Part shown: positions 17,134 to 25,871 of the stretch, one piece after another | How the letters are laid out: each line of letters begins with the position of its first letter | How positions within the stretch are numbered: the stretch's first letter is position 1 | Assembly (NCBI GenBank): GCA_039917935.1 | Contig: JBDSIM010000152.1 | Span: 1-29,445, forward strand | Reading direction: 5' to 3' | From: Chryseosolibacter sp039917935 | GTDB lineage: Bacteria > Bacteroidota > Bacteroidia > Cytophagales > Cyclobacteriaceae | DNA length: 29,445 nucleotides | Program-made: the position numbers and the translations under genes | Notes under the pieces: model-generated | Told to the model about the DNA's origin: nothing | Database searches by the model: none | The model's input: the letters and a program-made list of their open reading frames with translations, nothing else

Positions 17134-18330
17134 ATGACTACAGTGGCTCCGGTCTCAGATTTAAAACATACAGAAACAGAGCTACTTTCATTCCTTTGCC
17201 AATATTCAGTAGAAAAAGGTGTGCCATTCGCGTTCTGGCGATTGCCAAATGCTCAATTAAAACACGTTATACTTTCGGAAGCCGCCCAGGAAATTGACCC
17301 TTCACAAATGCTGGAGGAATTGGATCCTGGATTTTTAATGGCGCCCTTTGATAAAAGCAAACCACGTTTTTTTTTGCCAGCTGATTTGCTGTTTTCATTT
17401 GAGAACGGAGCTCTTAAAACCGACGATAATGCCAAAGAAATTTCTTCACTTGTTTGGTTAGCGGAAAACATCCTCTCCCGTACACCGGGTAAAACAGTGA
17501 GGTTTAATGCGTGCTCAGAAAACCATTCCTCTGAACAATCGGATTTTTTTAAAGATCTTATTGCCAGCTGCATTCAGGAGATCAATCACGGAACTTTTGA
17601 AAAAATTGTTCCCTCCCGCACCAAATACATCAACCTTCCTGAGGACTTTGACATTGTTCAGGCTTTTCAAAAACTTTGTGAGACCTACGCGACGGCATTA
17701 ATATCTTTTGTGAGTATTCCAAGCGTTGGTCATTGGCTAGGGGCCAGTCCTGAAGTGCTCGTCAGTATTAAAAACAAAGCGATATTCAAAACCGTTGCCC
17801 TCGCCGGAACGTTACCCTATCATGAAGGACTCAACCTTAAATCTGTTGCATGGACGCAGAAAGAGATTGAAGAGCAAGCTTTGGTTGAGCGGTATGTGAT
17901 CAGTTGTTTTAAAAAAATCAGATTAAGGGAATATGAAGAGCACGGTCCAAAGACAGTCATAGCGGGAAACCTGATGCATCTTAAATCAGAGTTTACGGTC
18001 GATATAAAAGCCACGAATTTTCCTCAGATAGGATCGGTCATGCTTGGATTACTGCATCCGACCTCGGCTGTTTGCGGGACGCCACTTGAGTCATCGCTTG
18101 CATTTCTGCGGCAGCACGAGGGATATGACAGAGGATTTTATTCAGGGTATTTGGGTCCGGTGAATGTGCGCAATAACGTTGATCTTTTTGTGAACATTCG
18201 TTGTATGCAACTGGAAGCGCATCGGGCTATATTGTATGCGGGTGCAGGGGTAACGATCGATTCAATTCCGCAAGATGAATGGGCTGAAACAGAAATCAAA
18301 TTCAATACACTTCTCAACGTGATTCTCTGA
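17134..18330 (+). CDS. menF: Isochorismate synthase (MenF)
   Basis: The 398-residue product is a chorismate-binding enzyme that converts chorismate to isochorismate, the entry step of menaquinone synthesis. Family motifs in order are FEKIVPSRTK (about 161-170, with the general-base Lys), WLGASPEVLVS, ALAGT, QKEIEEQALVERYV with a metal-ligand Glu, LLHPTSAVCGTP, RGFYSGYLGPVN, LFVNIRCMQL and LYAGAGVTIDSIPQDEWAETEIK. The N-terminal ~110 residues are variable, as in MenF/EntC. MenF rather than salicylate or enterobactin synthase is inferred from the operon. The stop TGA overlaps the menD ATG by one base (TGATG), so the two are translationally coupled. Confidence 0.93.
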   Translation: MTTVAPVSDLKHTETELLSFLCQYSVEKGVPFAFWRLPNAQLKHVILSEAAQEIDPSQMLEELDPGFLMAPFDKSKPRFFLPADLLFSFENGALKTDDNAKEISSLVWLAENILSRTPGKTVRFNACSENHSSEQSDFFKDLIASCIQEINHGTFEKIVPSRTKYINLPEDFDIVQAFQKLCETYATALISFVSIPSVGHWLGASPEVLVSIKNKAIFKTVALAGTLPYHEGLNLKSVAWTQKEIEEQALVERYVISCFKKIRLREYEEHGPKTVIAGNLMHLKSEFTVDIKATNFPQIGSVMLGLLHPTSAVCGTPLESSLAFLRQHEGYDRGFYSGYLGPVNVRNNVDLFVNIRCMQLEAHRAILYAGAGVTIDSIPQDEWAETEIKFNTLLNVIL

Positions 18331-20054
18331 TGCGTTATCAACCCATATATGATATCGCGGAACTTTGTGTTTTGAAAAACATCAAACACGTTGTTTTGTG
18401 TCCAGGATCTCGATGTGCACCGTTGACAATAGCCTTTACAAGGCATCCCGGTCTGGACACTAAGACCTTCAGCGACGAAAGGAGCGCGGGCTTTGTTGCG
18501 CTGGGCATGGCGCAGGCAACCCGGTCGCCAGTTGTTCTCCTATGCACATCAGGAACAGCAGCCTATAATCTTGCCCCCGCATTAGCCGAAGCACATTTTA
18601 GCCAAACTCCGTTGGTTATTATTACCGCTGACAGGCCAGCTGAATGGATCGGACAACATGACGGCCAAACCGTGTATCAGACTGAAATGTTTGGTCAACA
18701 CGCGAAAAAATTTTTTCAGCTTCCGCAAGATTATGATCATGCAGACAGCGTATGGGCCATCAACCGAATGGTAAATGAAGCCTTGAATCTCAGCGTTCAG
18801 CATCCCTGCGGGCCCGTGCATATCAATGCACCCTTCCGGGAACCACTGTATCCTGAAAAAGGATCTTTAATTTCTTTTTCAGAAAACGTTCGCGTGATTG
18901 AAGAACACAGGGCTTTGCCAGTTCTGGATGAGGATCAGAAGGTTAAAATAAAAGATGCATGGTTACAGTATGATCATGTGCTATTGGTAGCAGGCCAGAA
19001 TCCAGGAGATACGATAAACCCTTCCCTGGTTTCAAACCTGCAACGGAAACATTTTGTGCCTGTTGTTCACGATATTATTTCCAATCTGCATGCAGCAGAG
19101 GGTACTGTTCAGCATGCAGATCTTTTTTTGGGGCAAGCCCCGGATGACATAAAAGAAACATTAATGCCTGACCTTCTCATCACTTTTGGCCAATCATTGA
19201 TTTCAAAAAACCTGAAAATTTTCCTGAGAAAATATCAGCCAAAGGCCCACTGGCATATTCAATACCCAGGACCGTTGTCGGATACTTTTAAAAATGTTAC
19301 TGAAATTTTTTCCACCGGGCCCGATTCATTTCTCTCCTTTATCAATAGCCTTGAGGAGAAAATGAACGTCAGCCAGGACCAGAGAAATTATTTTCAGTCA
19401 TGGCAACATGAAGAAAGTAGAACTTTACGAGCCATGGAATTTTTAGTGAGTGAACCGGAAGTAACCGAACTACACATGGTAAAGACAATGCTGTCGGCGT
19501 TGCCAGTCGAGGCAAACCTGCACCTGGCTAACAGCATGAGTGTACGCTATGGCAATTTTATAGGTCTGCCCCCCGGCCGAAAAGGGATTCATGTTTTTTC
19601 AAATCGGGGTACCAGTGGAATTGATGGGTGCACGAGTACTGCTGTAGGGCATTGTCTGACATCGGTTAAGCCAAACTTCCTCATTACCGGCGATCTGGCA
19701 TTTTTCTACGATCGAAATGCATTCTGGCATAATTATCCTCTTGAAAATCTTCGCATCCTATTGCTCAACAACCATGGAGGGTTGATATTTGATGTGTTGG
19801 AAGGCCCGTCTTCACTTCCTGAAGCAAAGGAATTCTTCATTACACGGCAGATGCTGAATGGACGTAAACTCTGCGAAGAGTTCGGTTTTGAATATCTCAG
19901 TCTGAATAGCAAGAGTAACATTCAGAATGTTTTCCGCGACTTCTTTGCATTTAACAGTAAGACCAAAATTCTGGAGATCGAAACGGATACCTCAACCAGT
20001 AAAAGTGTATTGGAATTGCTGAAATTGAAAATTAAAACCACGTATGAGCTATAA
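18330..20054 (+). CDS. menD: SEPHCHC synthase (MenD), ThDP-dependent
   Basis: The 574-residue product is 2-succinyl-5-enolpyruvyl-6-hydroxy-3-cyclohexene-1-carboxylate synthase, joining isochorismate and 2-oxoglutarate with thiamine diphosphate. Typical sites are VVLCPGSRCAPLT, the ThDP-activating Glu in TFSDERSAGF, LCTSGTAAYNLAPA, ITADRPAEW, then in the C-terminal ThDP domain FSNRGTSGIDGCTSTA and ITGDLAFFYDRN...NNHGG for cofactor and Mg binding. Length is normal. It starts inside the menF stop codon and its end overlaps the menB start by 11 nt, indicating a tightly coupled operon. Confidence 0.95.
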   Translation: MRYQPIYDIAELCVLKNIKHVVLCPGSRCAPLTIAFTRHPGLDTKTFSDERSAGFVALGMAQATRSPVVLLCTSGTAAYNLAPALAEAHFSQTPLVIITADRPAEWIGQHDGQTVYQTEMFGQHAKKFFQLPQDYDHADSVWAINRMVNEALNLSVQHPCGPVHINAPFREPLYPEKGSLISFSENVRVIEEHRALPVLDEDQKVKIKDAWLQYDHVLLVAGQNPGDTINPSLVSNLQRKHFVPVVHDIISNLHAAEGTVQHADLFLGQAPDDIKETLMPDLLITFGQSLISKNLKIFLRKYQPKAHWHIQYPGPLSDTFKNVTEIFSTGPDSFLSFINSLEEKMNVSQDQRNYFQSWQHEESRTLRAMEFLVSEPEVTELHMVKTMLSALPVEANLHLANSMSVRYGNFIGLPPGRKGIHVFSNRGTSGIDGCTSTAVGHCLTSVKPNFLITGDLAFFYDRNAFWHNYPLENLRILLLNNHGGLIFDVLEGPSSLPEAKEFFITRQMLNGRKLCEEFGFEYLSLNSKSNIQNVFRDFFAFNSKTKILEIETDTSTSKSVLELLKLKIKTTYEL

Positions 20055-20868
20055 ATATCCCTGGGTACCGATAAAAGAATATAAGGATATTCTGTTTCAT
20101 AAATTTGAAGGAATTGCTCGTATCAGTATAAACAGACCGGAAGTGCACAACGCATTCACGCCCCTTACTGTAAAGGAGATGCTCGACGCGATGAATTTTT
20201 GTCGTGAGGATGCTGACACCCGGGTAGTCATCTTAACTGGGGAGGGCGAAAATGCTTTTTGCAGTGGTGGTGATCAGCGGGTACGGGGTCACGGTGGATA
20301 TGTGGGGGACGACACTGTTCCACGTTTAAATGTTCTGGATTTGCAAAAACTTATTCGCTCAATTCCAAAACCTGTAATAGCCGCTGTCGCCGGATGGGCA
20401 ATCGGTGGTGGACACGTTTTACACGTTGTATGTGATCTCACTATTGCCGCTGAAAATGCCCGATTCGGGCAAACCGGCCCTAAGGTGGGAAGTTTTGACG
20501 GTGGTTTTGGCGCTTCTTATCTCGCGCGTATTGTAGGTCAAAAGAAAGCGCGGGAAATTTGGTTTTTGTGCGATCAGTATGATGCAAAGGAAGCATTGGA
20601 CATGGGGCTTGTAAATAAAGTCGTTCCGCTTGATATGCTGGAACAAACTTATGTTGAATGGGCAAAAAAAATAATCGGTAAAAGTCCATTGGCCATACGA
20701 ATGCTTAAGTCCTCCTTTAATGCTGAGCTAGACGGCCAGGCAGGTATCCAGGAACTGGCTGGTAATGCTACTCTATTATATTACCTGAGTGAAGAAGCAA
20801 AGGAAGGCAAGAATGCATTTCTTGAAAAAAGAGATCCCGACTGGTCCAAGTATCCTCAGTTTCCATAA
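20044..20868 (+). CDS. menB: 1,4-dihydroxy-2-naphthoyl-CoA synthase (MenB)
   Basis: The 274-residue product is the crotonase-fold enzyme that closes the ring of o-succinylbenzoyl-CoA to give DHNA-CoA. It is close to E. coli MenB along its length: AFCSGGDQRVRGHGGY, GWAIGGGHVLHVVCDLTIA, FGQTGPKVGSFDGGFGASY and REIWFLCDQYDAKEALDMGL. The Gly in QTGP marks the bicarbonate-dependent type I enzyme, in contrast to the type with Asp in its place. It overlaps menD by 11 nt and is followed 19 nt later by menE, so OSB-CoA made by MenE feeds this enzyme. Confidence 0.96.
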   Translation: MSYKYPWVPIKEYKDILFHKFEGIARISINRPEVHNAFTPLTVKEMLDAMNFCREDADTRVVILTGEGENAFCSGGDQRVRGHGGYVGDDTVPRLNVLDLQKLIRSIPKPVIAAVAGWAIGGGHVLHVVCDLTIAAENARFGQTGPKVGSFDGGFGASYLARIVGQKKAREIWFLCDQYDAKEALDMGLVNKVVPLDMLEQTYVEWAKKIIGKSPLAIRMLKSSFNAELDGQAGIQELAGNATLLYYLSEEAKEGKNAFLEKRDPDWSKYPQFP

Positions 20869-20887
20869 CTACTGAAATCGATTACCA

Positions 20888-22057
20888 TTGAGATTGATAA
20901 AGCAACTTTTGACTTCAGCCTTATCAGGTAAAACACAGGTTGGCCCCTTGGATCAGTATCCCTTCTCATCCTTGTGGATTAATGGCAGGCTGGTTTCATT
21001 TGAAAAACTAACCGGTCAAAACGAAAATCCACGAACCCTATTTGAACAAACTACTTTCCAATTTATTCGAGAGTGGCTATCCGGCGTCGACTCTTTTGAG
21101 ATGACAACCAGCGGCTCGACAGGCCTCCCCAAAGTAATCTCACTGAACAGAACAGCAATGGTGGCCAGTGCGCTTCAGACCTCAGCCAGATTGGGCCTTT
21201 CCAAATCTGACCGGGCATTGGTCTGCATTGACACCAGGTATATTGGAGGTAAAATGATGTTGGTAAGGTGTTTAACAACCGGAATGCACATTACCGCTGT
21301 GGATCCGGTAGCCAATCCATTGGTTAAAATACCCGTGGATAAAAGTGTAGAATTCACCGCATTAGTCCCCTATCAAATTTCCGCTGTCCTTGAGTCAAAA
21401 CATCCCCATTTGCTGAATAACATTGATAAAATTCTTATTGGAGGTGCCGCCCAGGGCTTAAAAAATCAGGAGCAACTTCAGCGGTTTCAATGTGCATGTT
21501 ACGAAACATATGGAATGACAGAAACAGCCTCTCATATAGCGCTAAGGTTGGTAAACACTCGTTTGAAGCAGCCGTATTTTCAGACATTGCCCAACATCAA
21601 AATCAGCACGGACAACAGGGGATGCCTCGTCATAACAGCCGCTTATCTTCCAGCCGCTGTGGTCACGAATGATCTCGTTCAAATAATTGAACCCGATAAA
21701 TTCATATGGCTCGGTCGTTTAGATTCAGTGATCAATTCTGGTGGGATTAAGGTGATGCCGGAAAAAGTTGAGAATGCACTCGAAAAAATATTTTACAACT
21801 GCCGCTTCCATAACCGATTCTTTATTGCCGCTTCGGCTGATGAAAAACTCGGAAATAAAATTATTCTGGTCATAGAAGGTGTACAATTCTCCTCAGAAAG
21901 GTTAATGGAATCTTTGAATCAGCTCAAAAAGTTCATATCACCCTTTGAATTCCCGAAAGAGTTGTACTACGTTCCTGAGTTTGCAATGACCCAAAGTCAG
22001 AAGATCGACCGAAACCAAACGTTACCGGAGGCAATCTTTGTTTCGTCGTTATTCTGA
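20888..22057 (+). CDS. menE: o-Succinylbenzoate-CoA ligase (MenE)
   Basis: The 389-residue product is a short AMP-forming acyl-CoA synthetase. It has the P-loop TTSGSTGLPK (about 73-82), the adenylate motif YETYGMTETASH and the hinge/ribose-binding segment WLGRLDSVINSGGIKVMPEKVE. The SQKIDRNQ segment near the end may hold the catalytic Lys. Compact size and position after menB fit MenE, which activates OSB with ATP and CoA. The start must be TTG: an in-frame TGA lies at 20873-20875, TTG follows at 20888 and 20894, and the next ATG falls too far inside the domain. No strong ribosome site is seen. It is the last men gene; menC is absent between menB and menE. Confidence 0.88.
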   Translation: MRLIKQLLTSALSGKTQVGPLDQYPFSSLWINGRLVSFEKLTGQNENPRTLFEQTTFQFIREWLSGVDSFEMTTSGSTGLPKVISLNRTAMVASALQTSARLGLSKSDRALVCIDTRYIGGKMMLVRCLTTGMHITAVDPVANPLVKIPVDKSVEFTALVPYQISAVLESKHPHLLNNIDKILIGGAAQGLKNQEQLQRFQCACYETYGMTETASHIALRLVNTRLKQPYFQTLPNIKISTDNRGCLVITAAYLPAAVVTNDLVQIIEPDKFIWLGRLDSVINSGGIKVMPEKVENALEKIFYNCRFHNRFFIAASADEKLGNKIILVIEGVQFSSERLMESLNQLKKFISPFEFPKELYYVPEFAMTQSQKIDRNQTLPEAIFVSSLF

Positions 22058-22180
22058 TACCTCCTATCTTTTTTTATTTCACCTTTATATTTCTAAACGC
22101 CGTTGAAACTGCCGCAGGTTGGTATCAAAATTTATAGGGAGTTGGTGTAGTTGGATTTAATTTTTACTTTACTAATCGAC
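22058..22180. other. Intergenic region between the men operon and the glycan locus
   Basis: This 123-nt gap separates menE from the response regulator gene. It has a T-run (22071-22077) without a preceding hairpin, and TATATTTC at about 22092-22099, one mismatch from the TAnnTTTG -7 box. A promoter for the glycan locus is expected here but I cannot fix it. Confidence 0.3.
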
Positions 22181-22561
22181 ATGAAAAAGGTTTTAGTCAT
22201 TGAGGATGACGCGCCTTTGTGCTGGCTTCTTGAAAAGATTTTGCGTGGCAAGTACGAAGTCATCGTCATGAACGATGGAATGGAGGCCTGGTCTTGGCTC
22301 TCAGACGGAAACAATTGTGACCTCATCATTTCAGACATTAAGATGCCCTCCCTGGACGGTATAGAATTACTGGAGAATCTCAGCAATAGTGGCTTATTCA
22401 AAAACATTCCAGTCATCATTTTATCAGGATATGATGATATGAGAAAGCAATGCCTTGACCTCGGTGCATTCACATACCTCGTGAAACCATTTGAACCCCG
22501 TCAGTTTCTGGATGAAGTGGATCGTGCTTTGCTGTACGATAAAGAGAAAGTTTTCATATAA
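22181..22561 (+). CDS. Stand-alone response regulator (receiver domain only)
   Basis: The 126-residue product is a single CheY-like receiver domain with all phosphorylation residues: acidic pocket EDD (residues 8-10), phospho-acceptor Asp52 in DLIISDIKMP, Ser82 in VIILSGYDD and Lys102 in YLVKPFEP. There is no output domain, so it must act by protein-protein contact. It is 18 nt upstream of the sugar transferase gene, whose N-terminus looks like a divergent copy of the same fold, making that protein the prime partner candidate. No histidine kinase is in the window. The frame also opens at TTG 22151, but ATG 22181 gives the canonical MKKVLVIEDD start. Confidence 0.92.
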   Translation: MKKVLVIEDDAPLCWLLEKILRGKYEVIVMNDGMEAWSWLSDGNNCDLIISDIKMPSLDGIELLENLSNSGLFKNIPVIILSGYDDMRKQCLDLGAFTYLVKPFEPRQFLDEVDRALLYDKEKVFI

Positions 22562-22579
22562 TCATTATTCAAAGAATTT

Positions 22580-23671
22580 ATGGAGTTAGCACTACAAGCG
22601 TCCGCTATCGCATTGGAAACACCAAAAGCATCGGTTATATATTCAAAATATATATTTCGCATTGGCCACGCTGCCGGTATTCCGGAGGGAGATTATGTTC
22701 AGGAGCAAGTGTTTTACTCTAATGTATCATTAAGGGAAGCTGTCGCCAAACTTCGGTCTGAACCAAAGCCTGATGCAATTATTATTAATCCTGAAAACAT
22801 CTCAGATGATATCAGTGAATTAAAGGACGAAGCGCAGAAGCGGGCGATACCTTTTATATTATACACCAGCAAGTATGATAAGTCAGTAAAAAATATTGCC
22901 TTTAGCATAAGTGCTGATGATTATCATTACGGCGCACTGTCTGCTGCGTTTTATAAACGTCTGGAGTTTATAAAAAAACTGAAAGCATATAAAAATGAAA
23001 GAGGAAACAAGCCCTATGCTACAAAGCATGTAGAGCAAGTTCCCCACATCGAATTATGGTCGATGAAGCGAGCATTTGACATTCTGATTTCTGGAACGGC
23101 ACTGCTCATTTTACTACCGATATGTCTATTACTTGCCCTCCTTATTAAACTGGAATCAAAGGGCCCGATCTTTTATATATCCAAGCGGGCGGGAACCGGG
23201 TACAGGATTTTTAATTTTTACAAGTTCCGTTCGATGAGAGTAGGTGCAGAAGCCGAACTGTTGCAATTCGCGCATTTGAATCAATACGCAGAAAATGCTA
23301 CAGAGGGTGTGTTTTTTAAAATAAAGGACGATCCAAGGATAACCAAGCTGGGCCACTTTTTAAGAAACACAAGCCTGGATGAGATCCCGCAGCTTTACAA
23401 TGTCCTTACCGGAGATATGTCTTTGGTGGGAAACAGACCGCTTCCTTTGTATGAGGCGGAAAAACTCACAAAGGATCAAATTGCCTGGAGATTTTTAGCT
23501 CCAGCAGGAATAACGGGTTTGTGGCAGATAACAAAGAGAGGCAAAGATAACATGTCACCGGATGAAAGGATCGCACTCGATATGGAGTACGCAATGAAGA
23601 ATTCCTTTTGGCTGGATATGAAAATACTCTTGTCAACGTTTCCGGCACTGTTGCAAAAAGAGAAAGTATAA
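22580..23671 (+). CDS. Sugar-phosphate transferase (priming glycosyltransferase) with N-terminal pseudo-receiver domain
   Basis: The 363-residue product joins two parts. Residues about 160-360 are a bacterial sugar transferase (WcaJ/RfbP-like, PF02397 type): a membrane hairpin after MKRAFDILISGTALLILLP, then FNFYKFRSMR, LGHFLRNTSLDEIPQLYNVL, DMSLVGNRPLP and APAGITGLWQITKRG. It would move a sugar-1-phosphate onto undecaprenyl phosphate to start a surface glycan. Residues about 15-135 are unusual: PDAIIINPENI and IPFILYTSKYD align with the neighbouring regulator's CDLIISDIKMP and IPVIILSGYDD, but the phospho-acceptor Asp is Asn70 and the conserved Lys is Tyr117, while Thr96 is kept. That suggests a non-phosphorylated pseudo-receiver. 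It lies 18 nt after the regulator gene. Confidence 0.85.
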   Translation: MELALQASAIALETPKASVIYSKYIFRIGHAAGIPEGDYVQEQVFYSNVSLREAVAKLRSEPKPDAIIINPENISDDISELKDEAQKRAIPFILYTSKYDKSVKNIAFSISADDYHYGALSAAFYKRLEFIKKLKAYKNERGNKPYATKHVEQVPHIELWSMKRAFDILISGTALLILLPICLLLALLIKLESKGPIFYISKRAGTGYRIFNFYKFRSMRVGAEAELLQFAHLNQYAENATEGVFFKIKDDPRITKLGHFLRNTSLDEIPQLYNVLTGDMSLVGNRPLPLYEAEKLTKDQIAWRFLAPAGITGLWQITKRGKDNMSPDERIALDMEYAMKNSFWLDMKILLSTFPALLQKEKV

Positions 23672-23752
23672 TTCAGGCAGAAGAGATAGCATACTTTCAT
23701 CGGGGTTTCTGCAACCGGCTTGTAACTCTTAAGGTAAGAAATCTTTTATTCC

Positions 23753-24940
23753 ATGTACATAATTGAAATAATCTTATTATCCTATTTCGGATACGTGTCA
23801 CTTTATTCGTTCATTTTAAGTTGTGCAGGACTTTTCTATAAAAACCGAATTACTCCTCAGGCTAAAATATTACGGAAAATCGCGGTATTAATTCCTGCTT
23901 ATAAAGAAGATCAGGTCATTCCCGGTGTTGCGGCACAGGCGTTGGAGCAAAATTATCCTGCTGATTTTTTTGACGTTGTCGTTATTGCCGATTCGCTTAA
24001 AGCATCCACGCTTCAAAAATTAAGAGCCCTTCCCATCAAAGTAGTAGAGGTTTCATTTGAAAAAAGTACTAAGGTTAAAGCGCTTAATCAGGCAATGCAG
24101 GTAATCGGTGATGACTATGATTGCGCGTTAGTACTGGATGCAGACAATATCATGGAGCGGGACTTCCTCCGTAAAATGAATAATTTATTTGAGCTTGGCT
24201 TCCGCGCCATTCAGGGAAAACGGGATCCTAAAAATGAAAATACTTCAATGGCGCTGTTGGATGGGTTGAGTGAAACCATCAATAACTTTATTTACAGACA
24301 AGGAAATGTGGCGATAGGCTTTTCGGCCTCCCTGAATGGATCCGGGATGATCTTTGACTACGCTCACTACAAGGATATCATGAAAGGCATGGATTCAATC
24401 GGAGGATTCGACCGGGAACTTGAGTTGAGGTTACTTGACCGCGATATCAAAGTATATTTTGCAAAAGATGCAATTGTTTTTGATGAAAAGGTGTCCAATC
24501 ATGAAGTTTTTGAACGGCAACGCAAACGCTGGATTTCCAGTCATTTCTTCTACCTGCGAAAATATTTTGGTGAAGGGTGGGCAAAGCTGTTTAAGGGTGA
24601 CCTTGTCTTTTTTAATAGCGCTATACTGCGAAATATTCAATTGCCCCGCCTATTAAATCTTGGTCTTCTTTCGTTTGTCACGATATTGAGTTTCCTCCTG
24701 ATTCGCTATGTCACTATCAACCCTGTATGGTGGCTGGTTCTTTTGGGCCTAAATATTTTGGCCATGGCTTTCGCGATCCCACGTAGGTTTTATAACTTAA
24801 AATTATTAAAATCTGTATTTCTTATTCCTCGTCTTTTCTTTAAGATGTTTTTAATCCTTTTCAAATTAAAAGGGGCCAATAACACCTTTATCCATACCCC
24901 ACATGGTCAAATAAAAATGGATGCAAAAAAAAATGACTGA
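23753..24940 (+). CDS. Family 2 glycosyltransferase, membrane-bound
   Basis: The 395-residue product has an N-terminal membrane segment (about 3-28), a GT-A catalytic domain and two or three C-terminal hydrophobic segments (about 298-345). Visible catalytic elements are AVLIPAYKED (about 44-53), the DxD-type LVLDADN (127-132), GGFDRELELRL (217-227) with the acceptor-side acids, and the QRKRW motif (256-260) usual in processive or membrane GT2 enzymes such as hyaluronan/cellulose synthase relatives. It is expected to add sugars at the cytoplasmic face of the inner membrane; donor and acceptor are unknown. It follows the sugar transferase after 81 nt and precedes the next GT2 by 2 nt. Confidence 0.87.
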   Translation: MYIIEIILLSYFGYVSLYSFILSCAGLFYKNRITPQAKILRKIAVLIPAYKEDQVIPGVAAQALEQNYPADFFDVVVIADSLKASTLQKLRALPIKVVEVSFEKSTKVKALNQAMQVIGDDYDCALVLDADNIMERDFLRKMNNLFELGFRAIQGKRDPKNENTSMALLDGLSETINNFIYRQGNVAIGFSASLNGSGMIFDYAHYKDIMKGMDSIGGFDRELELRLLDRDIKVYFAKDAIVFDEKVSNHEVFERQRKRWISSHFFYLRKYFGEGWAKLFKGDLVFFNSAILRNIQLPRLLNLGLLSFVTILSFLLIRYVTINPVWWLVLLGLNILAMAFAIPRRFYNLKLLKSVFLIPRLFFKMFLILFKLKGANNTFIHTPHGQIKMDAKKND

Positions 24941-24942
24941 TT

Positions 24943-25857
24943 ATGGAAAGGATTCCTAGAGTCACCATTATTACTATTAATTACAATCAACTAAAGGTGA
25001 CGTGTGAGCTATTGAACTCTTTAAGAAATCTCACCTATCCAAACGTTGAAATTATCGTGGTAGACAATGCTTCGAAAGAAAATCCTGGTGAAGTAATCAA
25101 GACACAATATCCTGAGGTTCAACTTATTGTCAGCGCTGAAAATCTGGGCTTTGCTGGTGGAAATAACCTGGGAATTGTAGCCTCCACTGGGAAATATATT
25201 CTTTTTCTGAATAATGATACCGAAGTTGACCCAGCCTTTCTCGAACCATTGGTAGCATTGTTTGAAACGACTCCAACTGCGGGGGCAGCATCCTCTAAAA
25301 TATTATATTATGATTCTGATAACACCATACAGTACGCAGGTAGTTCGCGGATTGACCCGTTTACAGGTCGGAGCAAGCGGATTGGTTTTATGGAAAAGGA
25401 TAACGGCCAACACAATATTCAGCAGGAAACTGATCTGGCACATGGTGCCGCAATGATGGTTCCTAAAGATGTTATTGATAAAGTAGGAATGATGCCGGAA
25501 TTCTTTTTTCTATACTATGAAGAAGTTGACTGGTGCGAATCCATTAAAAAAGCAGGCTATAAAATTTTCTTTGTTCCAGACTCTAAAGTCTATCACAAAG
25601 AATCCATGTCCATTGGAAAGAAATCTACGCTTAAAACATATTACCTCACCAGAAACCGCGTATTGTACATGCGCAGAAATACTTCTGGATTGAAGAAAGT
25701 TGCCTGGATCCTCTTCTTCATTGTTTTTTCGTTACCGAAAAATGCGATCACCTTTACCCTTCAACGTGATGTACAGCAGGGTAAGGCCTTTTTTAAGGGA
25801 CTGCTATGGAATATCACCCATTTAAATAATGGCAAAAAGCTGAAATACTTCATTTAA
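24943..25857 (+). CDS. Family 2 glycosyltransferase (rhamnosyltransferase-like)
   Basis: The 304-residue product is a soluble or peripheral GT-A enzyme: VTIITINYNQ (about 7-16), VVDNASKEN with the nucleotide-binding Asp (39-47), ENLGFAGGNNLGI (66-78), FLNNDTEVDP (DxD-like, 88-97), and FFLYYEEVDWCESIKKAGY with the conserved E/D-W pair. This pattern is the WbbL/rhamnosyltransferase type common in O-antigen and EPS loci, but the sugar cannot be fixed. A hydrophobic stretch near about 250-268 may anchor it. It begins 2 nt after the preceding GT2 gene and ends 14 nt before the GT4 gene, so the three are one transcription unit. Confidence 0.9.
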   Translation: MERIPRVTIITINYNQLKVTCELLNSLRNLTYPNVEIIVVDNASKENPGEVIKTQYPEVQLIVSAENLGFAGGNNLGIVASTGKYILFLNNDTEVDPAFLEPLVALFETTPTAGAASSKILYYDSDNTIQYAGSSRIDPFTGRSKRIGFMEKDNGQHNIQQETDLAHGAAMMVPKDVIDKVGMMPEFFFLYYEEVDWCESIKKAGYKIFFVPDSKVYHKESMSIGKKSTLKTYYLTRNRVLYMRRNTSGLKKVAWILFFIVFSLPKNAITFTLQRDVQQGKAFFKGLLWNITHLNNGKKLKYFI

Positions 25858-25871
25858 CTTTTACAGATGTC

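Noticed and set aside
17253..17573. Antisense frame within menF (106 codons)
   Set aside because: menF is clear on the plus strand with all family motifs; the antisense frame has no domain or start context.
22071..22077. T-run after menE as an intrinsic terminator
   Set aside because: No stem-loop precedes it within a useful distance.
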